Shown: positions 7,114 to 15,774 of the stretch, piece after piece | How positions within the stretch are numbered: the first letter of the stretch is position 1 | Layout of the letters: every line of letters begins with the position of its first letter | From: Geitlerinema sp. BBD 1991-9 | GTDB lineage: Bacteria; Cyanobacteriota; Cyanobacteriia; Cyanobacteriales; Geitlerinemataceae | NCBI GenBank assembly: GCA_001657325.1 | Contig: LWRO01000017.1 | Span: 62,001 to 126,000 of the forward strand | DNA length: 64,000 bases | Direction of reading: 5' to 3' | Program-made: the position numbers and the translations under genes | The notes under the pieces: generated by a model | The model's input: only the letters and a program-made list of their open reading frames with translations | What the model was told of the DNA's origin: nothing | Databases searched by the model: none

Positions 7114-9606
7114 TTATTGCTGAAATTTCGCCGCTATCCGCACCACTTCCAAGACAACGGGAAGCCCCGATTCTTCAGAAATCGTATCGGGCGCAGTCAA
7201 ACAGGGAAACACGCGAAGGGGGCGGTCGCATTCGCCAAACACGCGATTGGCGGCGGCTGTGGTGGTGGTATCGAGGGTGACGAGGGGAAGCCGGGCTAAA
7301 CTGCGATGTCGGACGAACTGTTCGAGATACTGAATGGAATCGTCGAGGGGGCCCGTTCGATCGAGTAAGACCACATCCGGTTTCCACACCTTTGCCAATA
7401 TATCCGCCTGTTCGAGGTCGTCCACTTCAACCACTCGACAGTGATGTTGGTGAAACAATCGATCGAGATCTCCCGACAGCGACGGTCGATCGGTGTCGCC
7501 GAGATTCAACCACAACACCGTCAACGGCGGTTCGGCGTTCGAGGTCGCCAACAATCGATCGAGGGTCTGCGTTAGGACCGTTCGATCGACGGGCAAACCC
7601 ATCCAAGCTTCCACCGTTTTCGGGAGCGTGGGGCGCGTGTCCGTGTCGGAAATTAAAATAACCGGTAAATCGCGGGTGTTAGCATCGGCTTTTAATAGCG
7701 TCAGCACGTCCCATCCCGAGAGAATCGGCAACATGGGATTGAGAAAAATGGCGTGAGGTTGCAGTTGTCGCGCCTTGGCGAGGGCTTCCGGGCCAGAGCG
7801 AGCTAACAAGACGCGATAGTTGTCATCGCGCAGGACAGAAATCAGGGTTTCTACCCGTTCCGAATCGCCATCAACCACCAAAATAAAGCGAAGGTTGCGA
7901 CGTTCGGCCGTCAGCGGGTTCGACGGTCGAGCATCCCGATCTCGGGCGGGCAACAGCAGCGTAAACTGACTCCCGTAGCGTTCTTTTGAGGTAAAGTCGA
8001 TTTCGCCCCCGTGCAATCGTGCCAACCGTTGGGCTAACACCAATCCCAAACCCGTCGGATCGGCATTTTCGAGGGTCAACGCTTCGACGACTCGCTGATA
8101 ACTTTGAAAGACGAACGGCTGTACGTCCGCTCGAATACCGATGCCTGTGTCTTTTACGACGAACGCAATCCAGCCGTTCCAGCGTTCGACGCGCAACTCG
8201 ATTTCCCCGTCAGTCGGGGTGCGCTGCACAGCATTCAGCAGCAATGCCGTCAAAATTTGCCCCAAACGAGATCGATCGGCGACAACCGTTTCGGCTTCGG
8301 GGGCAACGTGAAGGGAAAAGGGAGGCAGTATAGAGCAATCGAACGGTTTTGACGATTCGAGATCGCACAGTTGTAGGACTTGTTGGTAGGCGATCTGGCC
8401 GCACTCGCGAACGTCCACCCGCTGACGGTTGAGGGTGAGTTCTCCTTTTTCGAGCTGGGTCAAGTCGCACAGTTGGTTCACGACGGTCATCATCTCGCGA
8501 CTGCTGCGGTAGATGAGGCGGGCGTACTTGGCCTGTCGCTCGTTGAGCGTTCCCAAGTTTGGGTTTCGTAGGAGGTTTGACAGGCCGAGTAAGGCCGTCA
8601 GCGGCGTTTTGAGTTCGTGGCTGACACAGGTGAGCAGTTCGGTTTTGAGTCGATCGAGGTGAACGAGATCGGCGTTTTTGGCGGTCAGTTCTCGGGCGTG
8701 CTGGCTCGTGTCGGTCACATCGCGAGCGCAGATCAACCAAAGCGCATCCGGTTCGTCGGGTGGCGAGGGGACTTGATTGCAGCTCGGAATCGCAACCCCA
8801 GCAGCTGTGGAAAGGGGGAGGGAGGCGGATAACGTGGCGAGCGCAATCTGAGATTTCGGTTGAGCGGGGGCAACCGCCAGATCGCTCAGCGAGACTCGTA
8901 TCAACTGCCAAAGTTGGCGGTCTCCAGTTTTCGTGCGGCCCGAACAGATATAGGTATCGCGATCTCGAAGCAGTGTATTGAAAACGTCTGGGGAGCAGGT
9001 TTCTGCTGTCTCGTCTCGATCGTTGAGGGACTCCCAGCAGTGATGCCAAGTGCGATTTTGCGATAAAACTTCACCGGATGCGGTTTGTAATTGGCAGGGA
9101 AAAGGTAATCGATCGAGCAGGCGAGCGATAAAATTGACTGGCGAATATTCGGGGGGCAATCGCTCGAGTGGCAGTGAGTTGTCTAGACTGTCAAAACACG
9201 CGAGAGCTGCAACAGAGAGTCGGGGTCGATCGAGCAGTCCGAGAACGATTCCTTCGCTATCGACGACGATTGCCTCGACACTCGATCGATACCAGTCTGG
9301 TGCGACGGCAACCAGTCGATCGAGACCTCGATCGACTGGGATGACGGGAACGGATTCAACCGCCGTTTCAACAAATTCTGACAAAGGGCGATCCCACGCT
9401 TGCGCCTGTTTGAGGACAGACAGCAAGCGCTTGGCTGTTACGAGACCTAACACCTGCCGTTCGCGCTGCTTCCAAGGAGAATGGTCGCGAACGACAACGG
9501 CGAGATCGGCATCGACCAGCGATTCAGCCACGGTCGCAACCCGAGCGGATTCGGGATAGACAGGAACCGGGCGGATAAACTCCCTCAGATTGGGGTAGCA
9601 CACCAT
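7114..9606 (-). CDS. CBS-domain sensor histidine kinase with one degenerate and one apparently intact receiver, divergent from kaiABC
   Basis: The 830-residue protein has two CBS-like repeats at 10-135, then a PAS-like region (about 155-305). A HisKA dimerisation domain with the phosphoacceptor H330 (CVSHELKTPLT) follows. The HATPase domain has an N-box N458, G1 DTGIG at 486-490 and GLGLVLAQRLA at 519-529. A receiver domain lies at about 573-686 and a second at about 694-825. In the first receiver the phosphoacceptor position is Asn623 (HAIFLNPMLP), so it should not be phosphorylated conventionally. The second has D749 (PDVVLLDRTG). No membrane segment is visible, so it is probably cytosolic; CBS pairs commonly bind adenine nucleotides. 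It is head-to-head with kaiA (225 bp between starts). The kinase plus pseudo-receiver layout recalls the clock kinase CikA, but CikA has a GAF rather than CBS input, so it is not named cikA. Confidence 0.88.
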   Translation of the reverse strand: MVCYPNLREFIRPVPVYPESARVATVAESLVDADLAVVVRDHSPWKQRERQVLGLVTAKRLLSVLKQAQAWDRPLSEFVETAVESVPVIPVDRGLDRLVAVAPDWYRSSVEAIVVDSEGIVLGLLDRPRLSVAALACFDSLDNSLPLERLPPEYSPVNFIARLLDRLPFPCQLQTASGEVLSQNRTWHHCWESLNDRDETAETCSPDVFNTLLRDRDTYICSGRTKTGDRQLWQLIRVSLSDLAVAPAQPKSQIALATLSASLPLSTAAGVAIPSCNQVPSPPDEPDALWLICARDVTDTSQHARELTAKNADLVHLDRLKTELLTCVSHELKTPLTALLGLSNLLRNPNLGTLNERQAKYARLIYRSSREMMTVVNQLCDLTQLEKGELTLNRQRVDVRECGQIAYQQVLQLCDLESSKPFDCSILPPFSLHVAPEAETVVADRSRLGQILTALLLNAVQRTPTDGEIELRVERWNGWIAFVVKDTGIGIRADVQPFVFQSYQRVVEALTLENADPTGLGLVLAQRLARLHGGEIDFTSKERYGSQFTLLLPARDRDARPSNPLTAERRNLRFILVVDGDSERVETLISVLRDDNYRVLLARSGPEALAKARQLQPHAIFLNPMLPILSGWDVLTLLKADANTRDLPVILISDTDTRPTLPKTVEAWMGLPVDRTVLTQTLDRLLATSNAEPPLTVLWLNLGDTDRPSLSGDLDRLFHQHHCRVVEVDDLEQADILAKVWKPDVVLLDRTGPLDDSIQYLEQFVRHRSLARLPLVTLDTTTTAAANRVFGECDRPLRVFPCLTAPDTISEESGLPVVLEVVRIAAKFQQ

Positions 9607-9831
9607 GGTTTTGCGTGTTTGGGCGTTCCGTCAGTCGATCTCACGAGCAGTCATCAAGACCCTCAGATCCGTATTGTTGCTACTTACTCCTTTATTATGT
9701 GCCTGGAATTGACAGTCGTTCCAGGTTATTATTGCAATTAGTTACAATAACCTTAAATAAAAGTTAAGTTTTCTGTCAAAAAATCAAGTGCCTCTCTCGT
9801 TTGACTGTCTTCATTCTCCCATTGTGATTCA

Positions 9832-10692
9832 GTGCTACTTCAACTGTCTATCTGTACCTTCGTGACGACAGCGACTCTGATCGAGACGCTTCAATCGCAT
9901 TTCGATCGCGACCGCTATCTCGTCACCTATTGTTCGACGGCGAAGGAATTCCTGGCCTATATCGAACAGCACAAACAGCACCTCGACTGTCTCGTACTCG
10001 AAGAGAACAGTCAATTCGGCGATCTCGCACACCAACTCCATCAAAGCAAGGCACTCCTTCCCGCCGTCCTACTCTTGCCATCCGGAACGAGTTGTGATGT
10101 TGATGGCGGATGCGAGATCGCGTATCACGATGCTGAAGTGTACCTCAGCGTCGATCGAATCGCCCAATTGCTCGAGGCGATCGACCGTGCAATCGATCGA
10201 TTTCTTCAGTTGCCCCCTCCAGAACGCTCGATCGATACCCGTCCGTCCGAATCGACTTCTCCCGTCAGCGCTGAAACATTTCTCATGGAGCAGCAACAAC
10301 GACTTGCGGACAAATTGAGGGAACGATTGGGATACTTAGGCGTGTATTATAAACGGAACCCCCAACGCTTTCTGCGGAACTTACCGCGTGAGGAGCGGCA
10401 GAAGCTTATCCAGCAAATTCAACATCTCTATCACGACATCGTTCTGAATTATTTTTTTCAAAATGCTAGTCTAAATCAACAGATTGACGAGTTCGTAAAC
10501 TTAGCCTTTTTTGCTGATATTTCAGTGACTTATATTGTTGAAATTCATATGGAGTTAATGGATGAGTTTTCCAACCAGTTAAAATTAGAAGGACGTAGTG
10601 AAGAAATTTTACTCGATTATCGCTTAACTTTGATCGATGTTATCGCTCACCTTTGCGAGATGTACCGTCGATCGATCCCTCGCGACTCCTAA
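9832..10692 (+). CDS. kaiA: circadian clock protein KaiA
   Basis: KaiA stimulates KaiC autophosphorylation. The 286-residue length is that of full KaiA (284 in Synechococcus elongatus). An N-terminal pseudo-receiver-like domain (1-135) is followed by a linker and the helical C-terminal domain. The C-terminus is nearly invariant: ERLGYLGVYYKR, then FVNLAFFADISVTYIVEIHM, and LIDVIAHLCEMYRRSIPRDS at the end. The start codon is GTG, and no strong ribosome-binding site is seen. The 5' region contains an AGGTTATT/AATAACCT stem-loop (9723-9753) between kaiA and the divergent kinase. kaiB follows after 71 bp and has its own promoter. Confidence 0.98.
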   Translation: MLLQLSICTFVTTATLIETLQSHFDRDRYLVTYCSTAKEFLAYIEQHKQHLDCLVLEENSQFGDLAHQLHQSKALLPAVLLLPSGTSCDVDGGCEIAYHDAEVYLSVDRIAQLLEAIDRAIDRFLQLPPPERSIDTRPSESTSPVSAETFLMEQQQRLADKLRERLGYLGVYYKRNPQRFLRNLPREERQKLIQQIQHLYHDIVLNYFFQNASLNQQIDEFVNLAFFADISVTYIVEIHMELMDEFSNQLKLEGRSEEILLDYRLTLIDVIAHLCEMYRRSIPRDS

Positions 10693-10720
10693 ACCGCGCG
10701 TTTGTATCGCCCTTGCACGT

Positions 10721-10749
10721 TTGACAAACCCCTCGACTTTAACTATCAT
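10721..10749 (+). promoter_or_regulatory. kaiBC promoter (TTGACA - 17 bp - TATCAT)
   Basis: A perfect -35 (10721-10726) and a 5-of-6 -10 element (10744-10749) with exact 17-bp spacing lie in the kaiA-kaiB gap. They predict a start near 10756, so the kaiB leader would be only about 8 bases. In S. elongatus kaiBC is also transcribed from a promoter in this gap, separately from kaiA. Confidence 0.8.
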
Positions 10750-10763
10750 AAACGATTGCGCTT

Positions 10764-11078
10764 ATGACTCCTCCCAAGAAAACTTACGTTCTCAAACTCT
10801 ATGTGGCGGGGAACACGGCCAACTCTGTTCGGGCGCTCAAGACACTCAACAACCTCCTCGAACAGGAGTTTCAGGGCGTTTACGCCTTGAAAGTCATTGA
10901 TGTCCTCAAAAATCCGCAACTGGCTGAAGAAGATAAAATTCTTGCCACACCAACCCTTGCTAAAATTTTACCACCCCCCGTGCGTAAAATCATCGGCGAC
11001 CTGTCCGATCGCGAAAAAGTTTTAATCGGATTGGACTTACTTTACGAAGAACTGTACGATCGAGAGTCGGACGTATAA
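10764..11078 (+). CDS. kaiB: circadian clock protein KaiB
   Basis: The 104-residue protein is the fold-switching clock component that binds phosphorylated KaiC and sequesters KaiA. The thioredoxin-like sequence is typical: [19 protein letters not shown], then the conserved [23 protein letters not shown] split over residues 43-65, and an acidic C-terminus ([11 protein letters not shown]). It has the expected length. It is followed by kaiC after 45 bp in one transcription unit driven from 10721-10749. Confidence 0.98.
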   Translation: MTPPKKTYVLKLYVAGNTANSVRALKTLNNLLEQEFQGVYALKVIDVLKNPQLAEEDKILATPTLAKILPPPVRKIIGDLSDREKVLIGLDLLYEELYDRESDV

Positions 11079-11123
11079 AACCCTATTTGCCCCTTTAAGA
11101 TCTAAGCCGGTTTGATAAAAAAA

Positions 11124-12686
11124 ATGGAAAGTCAATCCGATCGGGAGAACCCACAGAAAATCCAAGGCGTCCAGAAAATCCGAACCATGATCGAGGGGTT
11201 CGACGATATCAGTCATGGCGGACTTCCAGCCGGGCGAACCACTCTTGTCAGCGGCACGTCGGGAACTGGCAAAACCCTTTGCGCCATTCAATTTCTCTAC
11301 AACGGCATCACTTACTTCAACGAACCGGGTGTCTTCGTCACCTTTGAAGAGTCCCCTACCGACTTAATCAAAAACGCCCAAAGTTTTGGATGGGACTTAC
11401 AAGGACTCGTCGACGAAGGCAAACTGTTCATTCTCGATGCTTCTCCCGATCCCGAAGGTCAAGACGTCGTGGGTAACTTCGACCTGTCGGCATTAATCGA
11501 GCGCATTCAATACGGCATTCGCAAGTATAAAGCCAAGCGTGTCTCGATCGACTCCGTCACCGCTGTCTTCCAACAATACGATGCAGCACCGGTCATTCGC
11601 CGAGAGATTTTCCGACTCGTGGCGCGGTTGAAGCAATTAGGGGCAACCACCGTCATGACCACCGAGCGCATCGAAGAATACGGGCCGGTAGCGCGTTTCG
11701 GGGTTGAAGAATTCGTTTCCGACAATGTGGTCATCGTCCGCAACGTTCTCGAAGGCGAACGGCGAAGACGCACCATCGAAATCCTCAAACTGCGCGGGAC
11801 GACACACATGAAGGGAGAATATCCCTTCACGATGACCAACAACGGCATCAACATCTTCCCCCTAGGGGCGATGCGCCTCACTCAACGTTCCTCCAACGTG
11901 CGCGTCTCCTCCGGTGTGGCCACCCTCGACGAAATGTGTGGCGGGGGTTTTTTCAAGGACTCCATCATCCTCGCAACAGGTGCGACGGGAACCGGAAAAA
12001 CCCTATTGGTGAGCAAATTCACCCAAGAAGGCTGTCTCAAAGGCGAACGGGCCATCCTCTTCGCTTACGAAGAATCTCGCGCCCAGCTGCTTCGCAACGC
12101 CTATTCCTGGGGCATCGACTTCGAGGAAATGGAGCGGCGCGGTTTGCTGAAAATCCTGTGCGCCTATCCCGAATCAGCCGGACTCGAAGATCACCTACAA
12201 ATCATCAAAACCGAGATCGTCAACTTCAAACCCTCTCGGATTGCTATCGACTCCCTTTCTGCCTTGGCGCGAGGCGTGAGTAACAACGCATTTCGCCAGT
12301 TCGTCATCGGTGTGACGGGTTACGCCAAACAGGAAGAAATCACCGGATTTTTTACCAACACCACCGACCAATTTATGGGGTCGCACTCGATCACCGATTC
12401 CCACATTTCCACGATTACCGACACGATTATCATGTTGCAGTACGTGGAAATTCGCGGGCAAATGTCGCGGGCGATCAACGTGTTCAAAATGCGAGGATCG
12501 TGGCACGATACGGGAATTCGCGAGTACACGATTAGCGCCAACGGGCCCGAAATCAAAGATTCGTTCCGCAACTACGAAGGCATTATCAGCGGATCGCCGT
12601 CACGGGTGTCTGTGGATGAAAAATCCGAACTGTCGCGGATCGTGCGGGGCGTTCAAGGAACTCAAAAAGACGACGAGCGGCGCTAA
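11124..12686 (+). CDS. kaiC: circadian clock ATPase/kinase KaiC
   Basis: KaiC is a double-domain RecA-like hexameric ATPase whose phosphorylation cycle is the clock. With the ATG at 11124 it has 520 residues (519 in S. elongatus); a TTG at 11112 would add four. CI has Walker A GTSGTGKT (44-51) and the catalytic pair E75/E76. CII has Walker A GATGTGKT (286-293) and E316/E317. The phosphorylation sites equal to S431/T432 are S429/T430 in DSHISTITDT. The A-loop and tail (EKSELSRIVRGVQ) are present for KaiA binding. All known functional residues appear intact, so a working oscillator is expected. Confidence 0.98.
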   Translation: MESQSDRENPQKIQGVQKIRTMIEGFDDISHGGLPAGRTTLVSGTSGTGKTLCAIQFLYNGITYFNEPGVFVTFEESPTDLIKNAQSFGWDLQGLVDEGKLFILDASPDPEGQDVVGNFDLSALIERIQYGIRKYKAKRVSIDSVTAVFQQYDAAPVIRREIFRLVARLKQLGATTVMTTERIEEYGPVARFGVEEFVSDNVVIVRNVLEGERRRRTIEILKLRGTTHMKGEYPFTMTNNGINIFPLGAMRLTQRSSNVRVSSGVATLDEMCGGGFFKDSIILATGATGTGKTLLVSKFTQEGCLKGERAILFAYEESRAQLLRNAYSWGIDFEEMERRGLLKILCAYPESAGLEDHLQIIKTEIVNFKPSRIAIDSLSALARGVSNNAFRQFVIGVTGYAKQEEITGFFTNTTDQFMGSHSITDSHISTITDTIIMLQYVEIRGQMSRAINVFKMRGSWHDTGIREYTISANGPEIKDSFRNYEGIISGSPSRVSVDEKSELSRIVRGVQGTQKDDERR

Positions 12687-12797
12687 GGGTTCTCCGGAGT
12701 GGGTTGGGAAAGTTAGAAAACTGTCCCCAAGCGATCGAACGCTTGCCAATCTGTCGAATACGGTGGTCAGCAGTTTCCCCTAACCCCTGTGACCGCT

Positions 12798-14216
12798 ATG
12801 ACTCGATCGAGTTTTCTGCCTCTTCTCGCAATCCTTCTCGTCGGGTCTCTCGCCGCTGCCCCCAATCCGTCCGTCTCTCGTCGAAGCGAGGCGGCGGCAG
12901 CTGTTCCCGTCATCGACGCCCGGCCTCCCGACGAGGGAACCCGCGTCGAAGCCGTGGCATTCACCTCAGACGGTTCGCGGCTGATGACGAGAGCGGATAA
13001 CGGTTTCGTTCAACTGTGGAACCCCTTCGATCGAGAGGGAAACAGCTTTGAGTTTTCCGTCGAAGCCACCCAAGTCAGCCCTGACGGCCAGTCCTTCGCC
13101 CGGTTAATTCCTGCCGAAGACGGACGGCTGAGAGTACAGGTACTCGATGGAGCGGGACAGGTTCGATCCCAGTTTCTCACTGCATTTGAAGCCGGATTAG
13201 ACACGTATCAATTGGGGTTTTCTCCAGATGGAGAAACACTGTTGTTATTGAGTCTCAATCGCGGCGAGATGCAAGCTTGGAACCGTCAGGGGGTTCCGGT
13301 GGCGACCCTCCAACATCCCGGCGGAGTCAATGCCCTCGTTTGGAGTCCCGATAGCCAGTCGATCGTCACTGAGGGGTTAAACGACAACCTCGTTCGCATT
13401 CACAGTCTCGCCGATGGCTCGATCGAGCAGTTCGTTCGCGCAAGTGGGGCGGAACGCGATCGAACTGATGGGAGTCTCGCATCCCTCGTCTTTTCCCCGG
13501 ACGGCCAGAGATTTGTCACCACAGAAGCCGATGGTATCTTGTGGCTGAGAGATCGATCCGGCAACCGCCTGAATCGACTGACCGATCGATCTCGCGCAAC
13601 CTCGTTGTGGGACGTACAGTTCAGTCCCAACGGCGATCGCATCCTCGCGGTCGGTCAACCCCACACTACCGTCGTGTTGTGGGACGCAGACGGACATCCC
13701 ATCGCCCAACTCGAACCGGATGCTTCGGGGATTGCGAGTGCTACCTTCAGTCCGGACGGAACGAAAATCGCGACGGTTACCGAAGGACTCGATCGCGTGC
13801 GAGTTTGGGATCTCGACGGTAACAACATCGCTGTCTTACCGGGAACGGGGTTTCACTGGAGTCCTGACGGGCAGTTTTTACTGACCTCAACTCAAACGGG
13901 GAGTCTGTCCCTGTGGAACGCCAAAACTCAAGAAACTCCGACGAGTTGGCGCGGTCATCGCGATGTCGTAGCCGTCGGTCAGTTTAGTCCCGACGGTCAG
14001 TCGATCGCCACCGTCAGCCGTGATGGAATTGCCCGTTTGTGGGATCTCGAAGGACGCGCCCTCGACCACTGGCAACTACCTCGCGATCCGTCGTCAGATG
14101 GCGGGCTTCCATTCCCAGATCGGTTCGTCGATATTGCATTTGACCCTCAAGGTCGTCAACTCGCCGTCAGTGAAGCGGACGGAACCATTTGGTTGTTAGC
14201 CATCAACCCTCGTTAA
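12798..14216 (+). CDS. exported WD40-repeat beta-propeller protein
   Basis: The 472-residue protein begins with a clear signal peptide (MTRSSFLPLLAILLVGSLAAA, cleavage around residue 22). The rest consists of WD40-type repeats, marked by FSPDG or SPDSQSI turns and ending in LW or VWDLDG strands, enough for about seven to eight blades. GTG at 12789 would add three residues; the ATG is preferred. Such propellers are scaffolds; no catalytic domain is present and the partner is unknown. It begins 111 bp after kaiC on the same strand, so read-through is possible, but there is no evidence for a clock role. Confidence 0.85.
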   Translation: MTRSSFLPLLAILLVGSLAAAPNPSVSRRSEAAAAVPVIDARPPDEGTRVEAVAFTSDGSRLMTRADNGFVQLWNPFDREGNSFEFSVEATQVSPDGQSFARLIPAEDGRLRVQVLDGAGQVRSQFLTAFEAGLDTYQLGFSPDGETLLLLSLNRGEMQAWNRQGVPVATLQHPGGVNALVWSPDSQSIVTEGLNDNLVRIHSLADGSIEQFVRASGAERDRTDGSLASLVFSPDGQRFVTTEADGILWLRDRSGNRLNRLTDRSRATSLWDVQFSPNGDRILAVGQPHTTVVLWDADGHPIAQLEPDASGIASATFSPDGTKIATVTEGLDRVRVWDLDGNNIAVLPGTGFHWSPDGQFLLTSTQTGSLSLWNAKTQETPTSWRGHRDVVAVGQFSPDGQSIATVSRDGIARLWDLEGRALDHWQLPRDPSSDGGLPFPDRFVDIAFDPQGRQLAVSEADGTIWLLAINPR

Positions 14217-14274
14217 CCGTAAGGGCGAGATTACCCTGACCCTCCCCTCATCGATTCTTGTCCCCCATCGTAAC

Positions 14275-14310
14275 GGCGTTGTCTGCAACAGTGACGTTGT
14301 CTGCAACGCC
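14275..14310. repeat. stem-loop with internal direct repeats between convergent genes
   Basis: GGCGTTG and CAACGCC pair at the ends, and two copies of GTTGTCTGCAAC, each itself a small hairpin, lie inside. It sits 58 bp after the WD40 stop codon and may terminate or stabilise that transcript. No T-run follows. Confidence 0.6.
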
Positions 14311-14333
14311 GCCACATTTCAAACGGCTCGCTG

Positions 14334-14364
14334 AAAAAAGGCGCTCTTCCCAATGGAGAACGCC
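14334..14364 (-). terminator. intrinsic terminator of the DUF3747 gene
   Basis: Read on the minus strand, GGCGTTCT pairs with AGAGCGCC (7 of 8 pairs) around a 9-base loop and is followed by six T residues, 54 bp after the stop codon. Confidence 0.8.
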
Positions 14365-14417
14365 AACCGTGCGTAATTCACCTGTGGAGACGCATCAAAG
14401 CGTGCAGTCTGAAGTGC

Positions 14418-15416
14418 TTAACGGAGCATCGTCGTTAGAAACTCATCTGCACCCACCGTTCGCTCTTGCAAGTCCATCAATTCCGCAAACGCCGTCCGTT
14501 GCTCGAGAGATAGCACTTCGCGGATTTCCATGATGCTATCGAAGCGCAGATCGGAAATATCCTCGCGGAGGTTTTCGACGACTTTGCGCTGGCGTCGAAC
14601 TTGACGGTTCGACGCATTGCCGAGGGTTCGTTCTTGCAGTTCGCGGCGAGCGGTTTCGAGTTGACCTTGCAGGCGACCGTTTTCAGCTAAATAGCGCTGG
14701 CGAATTGTCGCAATTTCTTGCGCTTGCGCGTCCGTCAGTTCGATCTCGTCGCGCCAATCGCGATCTTCCGTCGGTTGCGTGGGAATTTCTCGATCGTCCG
14801 AACTCGGCGCGGTCGGATTCGTGGCGACTGGGGTCGATCGATCGGCTAACTGACTCAGTGTCAAATCGTTCGTTAAGTAAACGTGACCCAACGTGCGACC
14901 TTGATAAGTCCGTTTCGTAAAGCGCCAACCGGGATGGAGGTCGAGGCGCACGAAATCGTTCGTGTATTGCGTCCGTCCGAGTTCGAGAGTGGGCTGATTG
15001 GGACGGAACGGAACGCCCAGCAACGCGATATCGTTTCCTCGCCGTACCACGCGCAAGCTGTATTGAATGCCTAAGTCTTGTCCGGCTGCACGAATCGAGA
15101 AGCCATTGCTATCCGTTGCGCGTCCGCAAACGCCGGTAAAGTCGAAGTCAAGTAATAAGGGATCGACAACGGTAGGAGTGGCGCCACTTTCAGCCCAGCA
15201 CGGACGAGAACTCGAAACCTGTTCGAGAATGAGGAGTTGGTGGCGGCCAGTTTCGCCAACGGGAGCCGCTACGGCAACAAAGTTTTGTTGGCGGACTTCT
15301 CGTTGACCGAACTGAGCCGCTTCGACAGGTTGGGGTGCGAATGTGGTTCCGACGCTGAGGGTCGAGAGAGCGAGGGTGGAAAGTGCTGCAATACGAAGGG
15401 GAAAAGAAGCGTTCAT
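14418..15416 (-). CDS. exported DUF3747 protein with a C-terminal Spy/LTxxQ-like helical domain
   Basis: The 332-residue protein (ATG at 15416; an earlier in-frame start would bury the signal peptide) has a signal sequence ending near VEAAQFG. It is followed by the cyanobacterial DUF3747 domain (about 33-190), with conserved stretches such as GRHQLLILEQVSSSRPCW, VDPLLLDFDFTGVCGR, and PGWRFTKRTYQGRTLGHVY. After a Pro/Asp-rich linker comes a charged helical region (about 240-325). It begins ELTDAQAQEIATIRQRY and contains LSLEQRTAFAELM, resembling Spy/CpxP or heavy-metal-resistance LTxxQ proteins. DUF3747 function is unknown. The tail suggests a periplasmic chaperone or stress role, which is inference. 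Confidence 0.85.
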   Translation of the reverse strand: MNASFPLRIAALSTLALSTLSVGTTFAPQPVEAAQFGQREVRQQNFVAVAAPVGETGRHQLLILEQVSSSRPCWAESGATPTVVDPLLLDFDFTGVCGRATDSNGFSIRAAGQDLGIQYSLRVVRRGNDIALLGVPFRPNQPTLELGRTQYTNDFVRLDLHPGWRFTKRTYQGRTLGHVYLTNDLTLSQLADRSTPVATNPTAPSSDDREIPTQPTEDRDWRDEIELTDAQAQEIATIRQRYLAENGRLQGQLETARRELQERTLGNASNRQVRRQRKVVENLREDISDLRFDSIMEIREVLSLEQRTAFAELMDLQERTVGADEFLTTMLR

Positions 15417-15627
15417 GACCTGTGTTCCTGAGTCAGCAATGAAAGGTTGTTCTCTGATGCTTCCATTGTGTCGATCGCTGACTGGCTCTAGGTTTGAATC
15501 GGTTCTACTTGTCCAACTGTCCACTTGTGAATGTGACAGTTGTGGCGGGTGGGGATTTTAGAGAACGATGTTTTTTACAAGACTGGATTGGTGTTTAGGG
15601 GGGAAGATAACCGAAAGCTGACAGTCC

Positions 15628-15675
15628 TAAAAACCATCGATCGATCCCTGTTTTAAACCGTTTCGATCGATGGTT
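15628..15675 (-). terminator. intrinsic terminator of nadK
   Basis: A perfect 12-bp stem (AACCATCGATCG / CGATCGATGGTT) with a 20-base loop is followed, on the minus strand, by a TTTTTA run. It lies 100 bp after the nadK stop. The rest of the 358-bp gap 15417-15774 shows no gene. Confidence 0.75.
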
Positions 15676-15774
15676 GCGACATCCTTCTATCAAGCAAACC
15701 TACAGAAAAACGATAAAAACAGCACGTCTAGCATTTTTATCGCCCAATGCAACCGACTCAGCACTCGAAACAGC

